Numbered from the stretch's first letter, positions 16,678 through 25,987 are shown. The stretch is DNA of 59,362 nucleotides from Pelosinus sp. (GCA_021372375.1 JAJFUN010000151.1:1-59362), one strand, 5' to 3'. Numbers and translations: made by a program. The notes: generated by a model not told the origin, from the letters alone.

Positions 16678-17946
16678 ATGAGCACAGAAACTACTTCACA
16701 AAAGCCCCAAAAGGGTATGGGACTCACCACACAAATTTTTCTTGGTCTCATTCTTGGTACCATTTTCGGATACATTTTTCCCACTTATGGTGTAGAGCTA
16801 AAACCAATAGGCGATATGTTTATTCGCATGATCAAAATGATTGTTGTTCCTTTAGTATTCAGTTCACTTATTATGGGTATTGCCGGTACAGGTGATTTTA
16901 AAAAGCTAGGCCGTTTAGGCGCCAAATCAATTTTATGGTTTGAATTCGCCACAACAATCGCATTGTTTATCGGCTTGCTTGTAGCAAACGTACTTCAGCC
17001 AGGTGTGGGCGTAAGTGTTTCTGCTGGCGATACCGCTGCAGTTGCTGCTGCTGCCAAAAAAACAATCAATCATATTGATATGATTGTAAACATTATCCCT
17101 ACCAACGTCGTCGATGCTGCAGCCCGCGGTGATATGCTGCAGATCATTTTCTTCTCTACCTTTTTTGGCATCTCTGCCGCTGCCATGGGCAAAACGGGCG
17201 AACCTGTTGTAAAACTTGCAGTTAGTGTCGCAGAAATTATGTTTAAGTTTACTGGGTATGTGATGAAAGTTGCTCCTATCGGCGTTTTTGCCTTGATTGC
17301 CTTTACTGTAGGAAAATTTGGCTTAGGTATGCTTATCCCCTTGGCCAAACTCATCGGCTCGCTATATTTTGCTTTAATTCTCTTTATCATCCTTATGGTA
17401 ATAATTGCTTCACTAATTATACGTGTTAACTTTTTCCATCTCATTAGAGCTATCAAAGAACCGCTTTTGATTGCTTTCTCTACTGCTTCCAGTGAGGCTG
17501 CCTTACCACTAGCTATGGAGAAGCTCGAGAAATTCGGCATTCCAAAACACATTGTTACCTTTGTATTACCAACAGGTTATACCTTTAATCTTGACGGCTC
17601 TACTCTATATAGTGCGCTTGCTGTAATTTTTATCGCCCAAGTATACGGTATTCCATTTGATCTCTCCCAGCAAATAATTATGCTCCTGACACTCATGTTG
17701 TCAACTAAAGGTATTGCCGCAGTACCGGGCGCTTCCTTGATTGTCATTGCCGGTACCGCAGCTGCATTCGGCTTACCTGTCGAAGGTATTGGTATTATTC
17801 TTGGGGTTGACCGCATACTTGATATGGCTCGTACAGCTTGTAACCTCACCGGCAATTGTATTGCTGCAGTAGTCGTCGCCCGCTGGGAAAAAGAACTGCC
17901 TGATGAAACTTTAAAGATTGCCTATGCACAAAACTATGACGACTAA
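16678..17946 (+). CDS. Dicarboxylate/amino acid:cation symporter (DAACS family)
   Basis: A 422-residue transporter of the GltP/GltT/DctA group, importing glutamate, aspartate or C4-dicarboxylates with H+ or Na+. Family signatures are visible: STASSEAALPLAM (first hairpin), GYTFNLDGSTLY (NMDGT-like segment) and the last helix with GVDRILDMARTACNLTGN. The ATG follows AAAGGAGG at 7-8 bases. A GlnL/GlnK-like two-component pair is convergent and shares a terminator, which suggests but does not prove that it senses or controls this substrate. Confidence 0.94.
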   Translation: MSTETTSQKPQKGMGLTTQIFLGLILGTIFGYIFPTYGVELKPIGDMFIRMIKMIVVPLVFSSLIMGIAGTGDFKKLGRLGAKSILWFEFATTIALFIGLLVANVLQPGVGVSVSAGDTAAVAAAAKKTINHIDMIVNIIPTNVVDAAARGDMLQIIFFSTFFGISAAAMGKTGEPVVKLAVSVAEIMFKFTGYVMKVAPIGVFALIAFTVGKFGLGMLIPLAKLIGSLYFALILFIILMVIIASLIIRVNFFHLIRAIKEPLLIAFSTASSEAALPLAMEKLEKFGIPKHIVTFVLPTGYTFNLDGSTLYSALAVIFIAQVYGIPFDLSQQIIMLLTLMLSTKGIAAVPGASLIVIAGTAAAFGLPVEGIGIILGVDRILDMARTACNLTGNCIAAVVVARWEKELPDETLKIAYAQNYDD

Positions 17947-17960
17947 TTAGCTAAATCAAA

Positions 17961-18000
17961 AAAAATCCTCCTGTCGCATTTTATTGACAGGAGGATTTTT
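17961..18000. terminator. Bidirectional terminator between symporter and response regulator
   Basis: Perfect 15-base stem (17961-17975 with 17986-18000, core ATCCTCCTGTC/GACAGGAGGAT) with A-run and T-run flanks, serving both convergent genes. Confidence 0.95.
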
Positions 18001-18011
18001 TTGACTTTACT

Positions 18012-18875
18012 CTATTCATTTGCTAAAAAGATAATACTCTCTAAAAACTTTCTAATGTTCAGTTTGCCGCGATAAGTACTTTTCCCTTGAATAAAGGCCA
18101 TCTCCTGCCGAACCTCTTTAAACTCAAATAAAGTGCCGCTGTATTGCTGAAATTTATCATTATAATAATCATCAATGCCAGTAGTAGCCATATTATGCAG
18201 CGCCTTAGCAAGGGTACGCCTTACCCTTTGTTCAATGGTCTTGACATCTTGTCCGGCAGTCTCGGAAATTCTCTGATAAATTTCATGCAAATGATAAGAT
18301 TTTTTGGCATCAGCTGAAATTCTCTTTTCGATTTCCAGTATTAAATGGTAAATATTTTCCACTCCGGCTTCGCCAATAATACCAAGCTCAGAAAAAATTC
18401 GAAAAATCTTCGCCCGTTTATCTGTATTGGTTTCAACTTCCGGTTTCTTCACAGATGGTTTGTTATAAAGCGCTGTTGTTTGTGAAATCAGTGACATTGC
18501 GGCCCGCAGGCGACGGCTTTCCTCAACCTTTTTGAAGACAGATACAAACTCTAGTACATTAATGGGTTTATGAATATAAAAATCAATGCCGTTTTTATAG
18601 GCCTCGGTAATCATATCCTGAGAGGAGCTTTGCGATATCATAATAAAGGAGGTATCAGCCCCTAGCTGTTTCAGACTAGTAATGAGCTTTACGCCATCTT
18701 GCCCTGGAAGTAATAAATCTACCAGCGCAATTTCCGGCTGATATTCGGTAATGACCTGCTCCGCCCTAAGCCCATCTGCACATTCTGCCACGATTGTACC
18801 AAGCTCATATTTTTCCACAATATTCGAAATAATTTTCCTTACTACAGCATCATCATCAATTATTACTAAACGCAC
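18012..18875 (-). CDS. Response regulator, GlnL (YcbB) type
   Basis: A 287-residue regulator. The receiver domain (1-120) has DDD at 7-9, phospho-acceptor D53 in LVDLLLPGQDG, and K103 in IHKP. After a linker comes a helical YcbB-type output domain (about 150-287) containing EQRVRRTLAKALHNMA, rather than a winged helix. In Bacillus subtilis GlnL with GlnK controls glutaminase and a glutamine transporter. It is translated 29 bases after the kinase gene, as a pair. Confidence 0.9.
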   Translation of the reverse strand: MRLVIIDDDAVVRKIISNIVEKYELGTIVAECADGLRAEQVITEYQPEIALVDLLLPGQDGVKLITSLKQLGADTSFIMISQSSSQDMITEAYKNGIDFYIHKPINVLEFVSVFKKVEESRRLRAAMSLISQTTALYNKPSVKKPEVETNTDKRAKIFRIFSELGIIGEAGVENIYHLILEIEKRISADAKKSYHLHEIYQRISETAGQDVKTIEQRVRRTLAKALHNMATTGIDDYYNDKFQQYSGTLFEFKEVRQEMAFIQGKSTYRGKLNIRKFLESIIFLANE

Positions 18876-18904
18876 CTTATCACCATCTCACTCTGAAAGT
18901 TTGT

Positions 18905-20167
18905 CTAACTGTGTACAGCTGCCAATTGATCAATCGGAATCACCACTGTAAATATTGTTTTTCCCGGCTGTGATTCAAGGGTAACAGTCCCCTTTAAAAT
19001 CTCTGCTAAATTCTTAACATGCGCTAACCCAAGGCCTGTAGAAAGCTCACCTGTTTCCTCGGAAAATTTGGTGGAATAACCTGGCGCAAAAATCAAAGCA
19101 AATTCTTCTTTCTTTATACCGCAGCCATTATCGCTCACCACTAAAGTAAGCTTCTCCGCCGAACAAGACGACTGCACGCTAATCAAGCCGCCAGTTTCCA
19201 CCGCATCAATGGCATTTGTCAGCAAATTATCTAAAATAGATACTAACGTAAAGTGCCTGTCTGTAACAAGATCACCGCTGTGTTCAAAACTAAAATGCAC
19301 ATTTTTATGAATACTATGTGCTAACCGCCGTGTATTTTCTTCTACTAGCTGAAATATTTCTGACACGCTCATACACTGGTTGTTAAGCGAATGCTCCAGG
19401 ATGTTCTCCATACCATGTGTCACTCGGTAATAATTCTTTTTAATCTCATGAATATCTCTGGCAATAGCCAATGACTCGGCAGCCGGTGACTGGGAATCAT
19501 TTAACGCCACAGGCTCAAGCGCCGTTAACTTTTGGTATAATGTATACCCCTTTTGCATTACTGTTTCAATATCATGTGATGATTTTTTTAGATAAAACAG
19601 CTCGGCTTTTAACTTAGCAATCAGCAGCGTCTGTTCTGCATAACGCAGCGCTTGTTCTTCGGCTAATACAAAAGCAGAGTATTTTCTGAGACCAAAGTAA
19701 CTGTAAACAGTCAAAATAGAACGGAGTACCCCTACCGCAACAATGCTGGAAAGTACAACTTCCAAACTACGTCCGAGCAATCCCCAATGAAGAATAATCT
19801 CTATACAATTACTGGCAATATCAGCTATACTCAATAACAGCAGCATTGTCGGCATATTTTCTACCTGACTCCGAATTTTTAAAACAGTAAACAGCACCCC
19901 ATAACTAACGTAATATGCAAGTGAAGGCAGGTTATGCAAAATTACATGGTACAAGGGCTCTACACCAAAGGGATACTGCATAGTACAACGCAGTGCAAAA
20001 ATAAATCCGCCGCTAAATGCGGCGGCGCGCAAGGGGGATATCTTTGGAAAATACAGCAATAGCGTAGATAAAATGGCTACACTTAAAGTAAACCGGAAAT
20101 ATCCTTCAAAGGGATAGATGTATATCATCCCCGCTATACTTACCAGCAAGACAACATGATTTAGCAC
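18905..20167 (-). CDS. Sensor histidine kinase, GlnK-like
   Basis: A 420-residue kinase. The N-terminal third has about six membrane helices and no periplasmic domain. A coiled region (165-215) leads to the DHp segment with the likely phospho-acceptor H240 in RDIHEIKK, then a HATPase_c domain with the N box (NLLTNAIDAV), DNGCGI and GLGLAHVKNL. This layout matches the GlnK/SpoOB-like kinases paired with YcbB-type regulators. GTG start after GGTGG. The signal is unknown; glutamine, glutamate or a dicarboxylate are candidates from context. Confidence 0.88.
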   Translation of the reverse strand: MLNHVVLLVSIAGMIYIYPFEGYFRFTLSVAILSTLLLYFPKISPLRAAAFSGGFIFALRCTMQYPFGVEPLYHVILHNLPSLAYYVSYGVLFTVLKIRSQVENMPTMLLLLSIADIASNCIEIILHWGLLGRSLEVVLSSIVAVGVLRSILTVYSYFGLRKYSAFVLAEEQALRYAEQTLLIAKLKAELFYLKKSSHDIETVMQKGYTLYQKLTALEPVALNDSQSPAAESLAIARDIHEIKKNYYRVTHGMENILEHSLNNQCMSVSEIFQLVEENTRRLAHSIHKNVHFSFEHSGDLVTDRHFTLVSILDNLLTNAIDAVETGGLISVQSSCSAEKLTLVVSDNGCGIKKEEFALIFAPGYSTKFSEETGELSTGLGLAHVKNLAEILKGTVTLESQPGKTIFTVVIPIDQLAAVHS

Positions 20168-20181
20168 AATTTTCCACCATC

Positions 20182-20337
20182 TTAATTGCTCTTTGCCAAA
20201 GCATTAATATATTCGAAAATATCTTTATATTGTTTCGCTACTATTATGCACTTTCCTTCAAAATAAGCTAACTCGTCTTTTAAGAAAGATGGATTTAAAT
20301 GTAGGGGCGGCCTCTGTGCCTGCCCGTGTTCAAACAT
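20182..20337 (-). pseudogene. 51-residue frame ending just before the kinase; possible gene remnant
   Basis: The frame runs from ATG 20337 to TAA at 20182. The last 35 residues (DELAYFEGKCIIVAKQYKD, then an IFEYINALAKSN ending) look like real protein. The first 12 residues are encoded by the end of the repeat element at 20301-20464, and no Shine-Dalgarno site precedes the ATG. The likeliest reading is the 3' end of a gene whose front was replaced by the repeat, or a small protein now fused to it. Not recognised. Confidence 0.4.
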
Positions 20338-20464
20338 TCTAATGAGAATAACTTTCTATGGTACTAAGAAAAGCAATCTTATAAGCTTGTTTTTCGTAAC
20401 ACCACAGATTCGTTTTTTCTTGTTAGAACGCCTCTACGCGAGCAGGCACGGAGGCCGCCCCTAC
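20301..20464. repeat. MITE-like element with 23-base inverted ends
   Basis: Left end 20301-20323 (starting GTAGGGGCGGCC) and right end 20442-20464 (ending GGCCGCCCCTAC) are inverted repeats matching at 22 of 23 positions, about 118 bases apart. The AT-rich inside has no transposase. The 358-base gap 20168-20525 holds this element, the remnant frame at 20182-20337, and nothing else that I can identify. Confidence 0.75.
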
Positions 20465-20525
20465 CTAAAATTTAATAAGGATGCCCTAGGATAATTTATA
20501 TCACTAGTGCGATAGTCCCTCGGCT

Positions 20526-21758
20526 TTATCTATCGTCCAATAAGTTCAGCTTTTTCGCTAGCCATTTGGTAGTACTAGCCTGAATTACTAGTGTTGCAAG
20601 TATTGCCATAAATGTTATTGAGGCTATAATATTTGCATTTTCTATATTCATACCGACAAGCATGCCTGATAAAGCTGCCGGAATAACCCCTGTTTCCCGC
20701 GTCCAAAACATAAATAAAATTTCATTTTTACGCCATTTAGCCAACCGGTCAGGCAGCGTACAGCATAAAACTGCAAGCGGACGCGCGATGAACATAAATA
20801 CGGCAACAATGATGCAGCCCGGCAGTAAATGTTCTTTTATTACCGAAAAATCGACATGCGTACCCAGCAAAATAAAAATCGTCATACGCAACAGCAGCGA
20901 TCCGCTTTCAATAAAGCTATGCATTTCCCGTAGCGGCTTTTCTGCCATCTTCCAGCCCAAATATTCCATGTTGCCATATACCAAACCTGCTACAAACACC
21001 GCCATAAATCCGCTTGTCTCTAAGTGATCCGCTGTTATATACGCAGCAATAATAACCGGCAAAATTAAAGCATGCGCATACTCAGCTAATAGTCCGCCAG
21101 ATTTTTTGCTAATCAAGAAAGCTGCACATAAGCCATATAATACCCCGATTAGAATTCCGCCGCCAGCCATAATAATAAACTTACTCAGACTGCCGCCAAG
21201 CGACAACTGTCCAGTTGTCATAACCCCTAAGACGGTAAATGTTACAATAGCGCCTGTCGCATCATTAAAGGCGGACTCACTTAGTACCGTCTGAGCTACC
21301 CGCTCTTTAATTTTCACCGATAGAAAAATTGGCACTAAAGTAGCCGGGTCTGTAGAAGCAAGGACTGCTGCCAAAAGGAGTGCCGAAATTAGGGAAATGC
21401 CCAGTACTGCATGAGCAGCATAGCCCACCACCGCTACCATAACTAGTACAGCTAATGTGGAGAGGAGTAATAAAGTCAGCCACACACTTTTAAGTATTTT
21501 TAGACTTACCCCTGTTCCGCCATGAAATAATAAAAAGGCCGCCCCGATAATTAATGTCAATTGATTAAGCGTTGAACTTGCAGGAACATCAATGAACCCG
21601 AGCCCCGGCGGTCCAATGATAATCCCCGTCACTAAATATAACACCACATCAGGCACCTTTAATAGGTCCGCAGCTTTCCCTGTCACAGTACCGACAAAAA
21701 ATATTGCCGCAAAAATAAGCAATACATGCTGAGCTAGCGCTATTGCCTCTTCACCCAT
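20526..21758 (-). CDS. Cation:proton antiporter, CPA1 type
   Basis: A 410-residue membrane protein with about 12 helices of the Na+/H+ exchanger fold. It contains the family's ion-site region (AVLASTDPATLVPIF, and SESAFNDATGAIVTF with the ND motif in the middle). The start is ATG 21758, overlapping the ktrA stop (TGATG), with GGAGGAAC upstream; an in-frame TTG at 21761 is the alternative. There is no C-terminal RCK domain, but the upstream overlapping gene is ktrA, so it may export K+ or Na+ under KtrA-like control (inference). Confidence 0.9.
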   Translation of the reverse strand: MGEEAIALAQHVLLIFAAIFFVGTVTGKAADLLKVPDVVLYLVTGIIIGPPGLGFIDVPASSTLNQLTLIIGAAFLLFHGGTGVSLKILKSVWLTLLLLSTLAVLVMVAVVGYAAHAVLGISLISALLLAAVLASTDPATLVPIFLSVKIKERVAQTVLSESAFNDATGAIVTFTVLGVMTTGQLSLGGSLSKFIIMAGGGILIGVLYGLCAAFLISKKSGGLLAEYAHALILPVIIAAYITADHLETSGFMAVFVAGLVYGNMEYLGWKMAEKPLREMHSFIESGSLLLRMTIFILLGTHVDFSVIKEHLLPGCIIVAVFMFIARPLAVLCCTLPDRLAKWRKNEILFMFWTRETGVIPAALSGMLVGMNIENANIIASITFMAILATLVIQASTTKWLAKKLNLLDDR

Positions 21759-22420
21759 CAATCTAGTTCCTCCAGTTTATGAATACCTTTAGTGTCACCA
21801 ACTACAAACAAAATATCTTCATCTAATATTTTTTCGCTCGGCACAGGCGGTACAATGACATCCTCCCCGCGTTTAATGGCCACCACATTAACTTTATACT
21901 TAGCGCGCAGATCCGTCTCGGCCAAGGTTTTACCAACCAGAATGCGTGGTGTTGCTACCTCTACCATGGTCAAGTTAGGGGACAACTCAATATATTCCAT
22001 TACGTTTGTTGCCACTAGATTATGTGCAACACGCTGCCCCATATCTCTTTCTGGATAAACCACCCGATCAACGCCCAGTTTAACCAGCATCTTGCCATGC
22101 AGCATATTACGCGCCTTAGCTACAATATATTTAACTCCCAGCTCCTTTAAGAGCAGTACTGTCAACGTATTGGCCTGCACATCTTCGCCAATTGCCACTA
22201 CCACAACATCAAAATTACGAATTCCCAGCGCTTTCAGCGTTTCTTCCTCTGTTGTATCCGCTTGTACTACATGCGTTACCTCATCGCTGAAGCCTTGCAC
22301 TCGTTCTTCATTTGAATCAATAGCAAGCACTTCATAGTCCATATTAGTTAAAGTACGGGCTACACTTTTACCAAAACGACCTAACCCAATTACTGCAAAC
22401 TGTTTATTTTTCTTTTTCAT
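21758..22420 (-). CDS. ktrA: KtrA/TrkA family potassium-channel gating subunit
   Basis: A 220-residue cytoplasmic RCK protein. The Rossmann RCK_N domain has GLGRFGKSVA (12-21), an acidic residue after strand 2 (AIDSNEERV) and a VVAIGEDVQAN segment. The RCK_C domain (about 135-218) ends with EKILDEDILFVVGDT. KtrA forms an octameric ring that binds ATP/ADP, and its RCK_C domain can bind c-di-AMP in Firmicutes. It lies 12 bases after ktrB and overlaps the antiporter gene. Confidence 0.95.
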   Translation of the reverse strand: MKKKNKQFAVIGLGRFGKSVARTLTNMDYEVLAIDSNEERVQGFSDEVTHVVQADTTEEETLKALGIRNFDVVVVAIGEDVQANTLTVLLLKELGVKYIVAKARNMLHGKMLVKLGVDRVVYPERDMGQRVAHNLVATNVMEYIELSPNLTMVEVATPRILVGKTLAETDLRAKYKVNVVAIKRGEDVIVPPVPSEKILDEDILFVVGDTKGIHKLEELD

Positions 22421-22432
22421 ATCTTATCGCCC

Positions 22433-23803
22433 CTAGCCAATTAAAATTTTACCTTCTGGATGCTGAATACGGCCTTTTCTTTCGCGCATAGCCAGCGCGA
22501 GTGCCAAAGTCACCGGTCCAACCCGGCCGGCAAACATAGTAATAATCAGCCATAACTTACTTGGCACTGTCAAAGTTGGTGTAATACCAGTTGTCAAGCC
22601 AACTGTACCAAACGCAGACGTTACCTCAAACAGCAATTTTAAAAAAGGAATATTTTCATGAATACTAAGCATCATTGTTACAAAGATAACCAGATTAGCA
22701 GCAATGCTGGCCACCGAAAACGCCTTGAGAATAACCTCTTTGGAAATGGTGCGTGAAAATACCACTGCTTCATTTTTCCCGCTGATCATCGCCCAAATAG
22801 CAGCAACTATGACGCTAAACGTTGTTGTTTTAATCCCGCCCCCGGTAGATGCGGGTGATGCGCCAATAAACATTAAGATTACCATAAAGAAGATGGTGGC
22901 TTCATTCATTTTGCCGATATCTATCGTATTGTAGCCAGCGGTCCTGGGGGTGACTGACTGAAAGTAACTACCCAAAAATTTACCTTGCCAGGACAGATTT
23001 CCTAAGGTGTCCGGATTATTCATTTCCAGCAGAAAAATAATAATAGTGCCAACAGCAATTAATGCTGCTGTGGCTGTAAGTACCACTTTGGTATGCATCG
23101 TAAATTTATTAAATTTGCGCTGATGCCATACATCATAAAAAACAGTAAAGCCTAAGCCGCCTAATATAATTAGCCCTGCTACCGTAAAATTCACCGTAAA
23201 ATCATCCACATAGCTTGTTAAACTAGAAAAGTTTCCAAATAAATCAAAACCAGCATTACAAAAAGACGATACTGCATGCCAATACCCAAAGTAAATGCCC
23301 TTTAAGCCATATTCCGGATACCACTTTACTGCTAAAATAGTGCCACCGATAAATTCAATCACTAAAGTAGCCTTAATAACATATTGCGTTAGCCTTACAA
23401 CCCCGGATAAATTTAACGAATTCAGGGCCTCCTGCAGGATAAGCCGTTCTCTAAGCTGAATCTTGCGGCGCATAATCAGTGCCATTAAAGTGGCCATAGT
23501 CATAATTCCCAGTCCGCCTGCCTGAATTAGACCAATTACTACCATCTGCCCAAAATACGAAAAATAAGTTCCGGTATCAACTACGATCAGACCTGTAACA
23601 CAAACGGCTGACGTAGCGGTAAAAAGGGCATCGACAAAGTTCAGTCCCTTGCCTGAGGCTGATGCGGCTGGCAGCATTAATAAAAAGGTCCCGCATAAGA
23701 TAAGTCCGGCAAACCCTAGTACAAGAATTTGATAGGGTGTTAGCTTCCATCTTGTCATATCTAACAAATTATCAAAATCAATTGGTACGTCGTGTACCTT
23801 CAT
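22433..23803 (-). CDS. ktrB: KtrB/TrkH potassium transporter membrane subunit
   Basis: About 456 residues, four M1-P-M2 repeats forming one K+ pore. Selectivity-filter-like segments are visible: TSAVCVTGL, SSFCNAGF, PRTAGYNT and SAFGTVGLT. ATG at 23803 follows GAGGTG by 6 bases; a frame from 23836 is longer but has no binding site. Na+-coupled or Na+-stimulated uptake is typical. It pairs with ktrA directly downstream. Confidence 0.95.
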   Translation of the reverse strand: MKVHDVPIDFDNLLDMTRWKLTPYQILVLGFAGLILCGTFLLMLPAASASGKGLNFVDALFTATSAVCVTGLIVVDTGTYFSYFGQMVVIGLIQAGGLGIMTMATLMALIMRRKIQLRERLILQEALNSLNLSGVVRLTQYVIKATLVIEFIGGTILAVKWYPEYGLKGIYFGYWHAVSSFCNAGFDLFGNFSSLTSYVDDFTVNFTVAGLIILGGLGFTVFYDVWHQRKFNKFTMHTKVVLTATAALIAVGTIIIFLLEMNNPDTLGNLSWQGKFLGSYFQSVTPRTAGYNTIDIGKMNEATIFFMVILMFIGASPASTGGGIKTTTFSVIVAAIWAMISGKNEAVVFSRTISKEVILKAFSVASIAANLVIFVTMMLSIHENIPFLKLLFEVTSAFGTVGLTTGITPTLTVPSKLWLIITMFAGRVGPVTLALALAMRERKGRIQHPEGKILIG

Positions 23804-23889
23804 TCCTGTCACCTCATAGCATGGAATTTTACGCATATTCCACTTTTCAATTTTAAAATAAGATAAAAGAGTCCAGCAAATGCCAAAGA

Positions 23890-23914
23890 AGATTTCTCAG
23901 AAGCTGAGAAATCT
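23890..23914. terminator. Hairpin between kimA and ktrB
   Basis: Perfect 10-base stem AGATTTCTCA (23890-23899) / TGAGAAATCT (23905-23914) with a 5-base loop. The minus transcript has only a short broken U stretch after it, so it may be a weak terminator or a processing hairpin that lets some kimA transcripts continue into ktrBA. Confidence 0.55.
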
Positions 23915-23927
23915 ATCTTTTTATCTG

Positions 23928-25781
23928 CTACTCATTCAAATGATATGGCACAGTAGTAACAATTATATTTTTCCTAAAAATGATCAATGTCATTCTAAGA
24001 ATCCACCCTGATTGATTATGTAAAAAACGGTGCCACCATTCTTTCGTCTCAAATTCCGGAATAAGAACTGTAATATAGTCGTTCGGATTTTTTGTATTGG
24101 CCCGCTGTTCAATATATGTAAGCAGCGGATTCATCAGCAAACGGTAAGGTGACTGTAAAATAACAAGTTCTACACCAGGATTCCAGGTTTCCCATTTTTC
24201 CCGAACTTTTCGTTCCGCGTCTTCATCACTAGCTACATTAACCGCAACAATATTGTCGCTGATAACTTTTGCATATTTGATGGTCTCATATACCACACTG
24301 GTTGGTGTCGCTACCGGTACAATTACTAGATGTCTAGCCTTAACCGACATAATTTCCTGCTGCGACCTGCCAGTTTCCAGCGGTAAATGCAGTTGTTTAG
24401 CCATAGCGTCATAATGGCGGCGAATGGCCTTAAAAAGACAGATCATTAACGGAATAAAGAGTAGAATAATCCAGGCGCCATATATAAATTTAGTAACCGT
24501 AATGACAATTACAACAATCCCTGTAGATAGTGCCCCTAGACCGTTCAAGAGAGCCCGCAGCATCCAATAGCTGCCTTTTTCTCTTTTCCAGTGCAGTACC
24601 ATACTAGACTGTGCCATGGTAAAAGAAATGAAAACCCCGATGGCATACAATGAGATAAGATGATCGATTCTTCCGTTAAAAATGACAATTAACATACCAG
24701 CAGCTATAGTAAGCAAAATGATACCATTGGAATATGTCAGTCGTTCACCGCGCGTGGCAAGATAACGCGGCAAGTAACCATCTCTGGCAATAATGGAAAG
24801 CAAAATAGGTAGTCCATTATAGGCTGTATTCGCAGCCAAATATAATACCAGCATAGTTGTAATTTGGATATAGAAATAAGCGCCGTTACGGCCAAATACA
24901 TTTTCAGCTAACTGCGACATAGCTGTTACATCAGGCACAGGCATAATATGATAATGCATAATCAAAAAGGCAATGCCCAGAAACATAACACCTAAAATAC
25001 TCGCCATCCAATAAGTAGTAATTGTCGCATTACGCGATTCAGGTGCTTTAAACATCGGCACACTATCGGCAATAGCTTCTACCCCTGTCATGGAACTGCA
25101 GCCATTGGCAAAACCACGCAGAATCAAAAACAGCATCGCCCAGTCCATTGGTTCTTTAGCCATGGACGTAGCCGGAATGAGTTCAGGCGCTAAAAAAAAT
25201 GCTTTATAAAGACCCACCACAAGTAAGCTTACAACACCAAATAAAAATGCATAAGTCGGCAGCACAAACGCATCCGATGATTCACGCACCCCGCGCAAAT
25301 TTACCAGCATAAGCACAATAAATAAGACCGCTAAATCAATGGTAACATCATGTCCGGCAAGACCGGGAAAAGCTGAAACAATGGCATCTGTACCTGCGGC
25401 AACACTTACTGCAGCTGTCAGCACATAGTCGGCAAAAACTGCTCCTGCTACCACCAGTGACGGCATTTCCCCCAGATTTTTCTTAGTAACAGCATAAGCG
25501 CCGCCGCCGCTAGGATTGGCTTTAGCCACCTGAACATAAGATAATGCCACAATACCTAAAAGAACAAGTATAGATATGGCAATTGGCCCCATATATCCGT
25601 ACGCCATTACGCCTGAGACCCCTACCAGGGTCAGCATAATTTGCTCCGGACCATAGGCGACTGATGACAATGCATCAGAAGAAAAAATTGACAAGGCCTT
25701 CCACTTTGGCAACCGCTCGTGCGCTAGCTCTCGGTTATGTAACGGTTTACCAATAAGCAGGCGCCGGATTGTGTGCATCAT
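23928..25781 (-). CDS. kimA: KimA-like high-affinity potassium importer (APC/KUP superfamily)
   Basis: A 617-residue protein with about 12 membrane helices followed by a cytoplasmic C-terminal domain from about residue 465. Length, the conserved N-terminal SSDALSSVAYGPEQI and PSGGGAYAV segments, and the C-terminal USP-like region (LVIVPVATPTSVVYETIKYA) match KimA (YdaO) of Bacillus, a K+/H+ symporter inhibited by c-di-AMP. The upstream c-di-AMP riboswitch strongly supports this over a general amino acid permease. Start after AGGTGG; two adjacent ATG codons are possible. Confidence 0.93.
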   Translation of the reverse strand: MMHTIRRLLIGKPLHNRELAHERLPKWKALSIFSSDALSSVAYGPEQIMLTLVGVSGVMAYGYMGPIAISILVLLGIVALSYVQVAKANPSGGGAYAVTKKNLGEMPSLVVAGAVFADYVLTAAVSVAAGTDAIVSAFPGLAGHDVTIDLAVLFIVLMLVNLRGVRESSDAFVLPTYAFLFGVVSLLVVGLYKAFFLAPELIPATSMAKEPMDWAMLFLILRGFANGCSSMTGVEAIADSVPMFKAPESRNATITTYWMASILGVMFLGIAFLIMHYHIMPVPDVTAMSQLAENVFGRNGAYFYIQITTMLVLYLAANTAYNGLPILLSIIARDGYLPRYLATRGERLTYSNGIILLTIAAGMLIVIFNGRIDHLISLYAIGVFISFTMAQSSMVLHWKREKGSYWMLRALLNGLGALSTGIVVIVITVTKFIYGAWIILLFIPLMICLFKAIRRHYDAMAKQLHLPLETGRSQQEIMSVKARHLVIVPVATPTSVVYETIKYAKVISDNIVAVNVASDEDAERKVREKWETWNPGVELVILQSPYRLLMNPLLTYIEQRANTKNPNDYITVLIPEFETKEWWHRFLHNQSGWILRMTLIIFRKNIIVTTVPYHLNE

Positions 25782-25830
25782 GACTATAAACCCACCTTTA
25801 AAATAATATGCTACAGGTTTTTTGACAATA

Positions 25831-25856
25831 AAAAAAAGACCTACTGGGCGATCTTA
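25831..25856 (-). terminator. Probable riboswitch expression-platform terminator
   Basis: On the minus strand AAGATC pairs with GGTCTT (six pairs, one G-U) around an 8-base loop, followed by seven T. It lies 15 bases after the riboswitch and 50 bases before kimA, as expected for a switch that stops transcription when c-di-AMP is high. Confidence 0.6.
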
Positions 25857-25871
25857 TACTCCCCCCTTATT

Positions 25872-25987
25872 TTAGCCGACGAAGTTAGCTGACGGGTAGA
25901 ATGTTAAGAGTAAACATTCCTTCTGAAAAATCAGAATTAACCCCACAAGACTTGGGTCCTCCGCTTCATTATGAATTAGGCCGCTAT
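25872..25987 (-). ncRNA. c-di-AMP (ydaO/yuaA) riboswitch
   Basis: Read on the minus strand the leader carries the conserved pieces of RF00379 in order: GCGGAGGACCC, GGGGTTAATTCTG, a variable hairpin (CAGAAGGAATG...CATTC) and the 3' block ACCCGTCAGCTAACTTCG followed by GGCT. These align well, from memory, with the crystallised Thermoanaerobacter ydaO sensor. The closing helix pairs TAGC with GCTA at the ends. High c-di-AMP should turn off kimA. Confidence 0.92.

Noticed and set aside
20301..20464. CRISPR array or transposon with transposase
   Set aside because: There is only one inverted pair, no regular direct repeats with spacers, and no open frame for a transposase.
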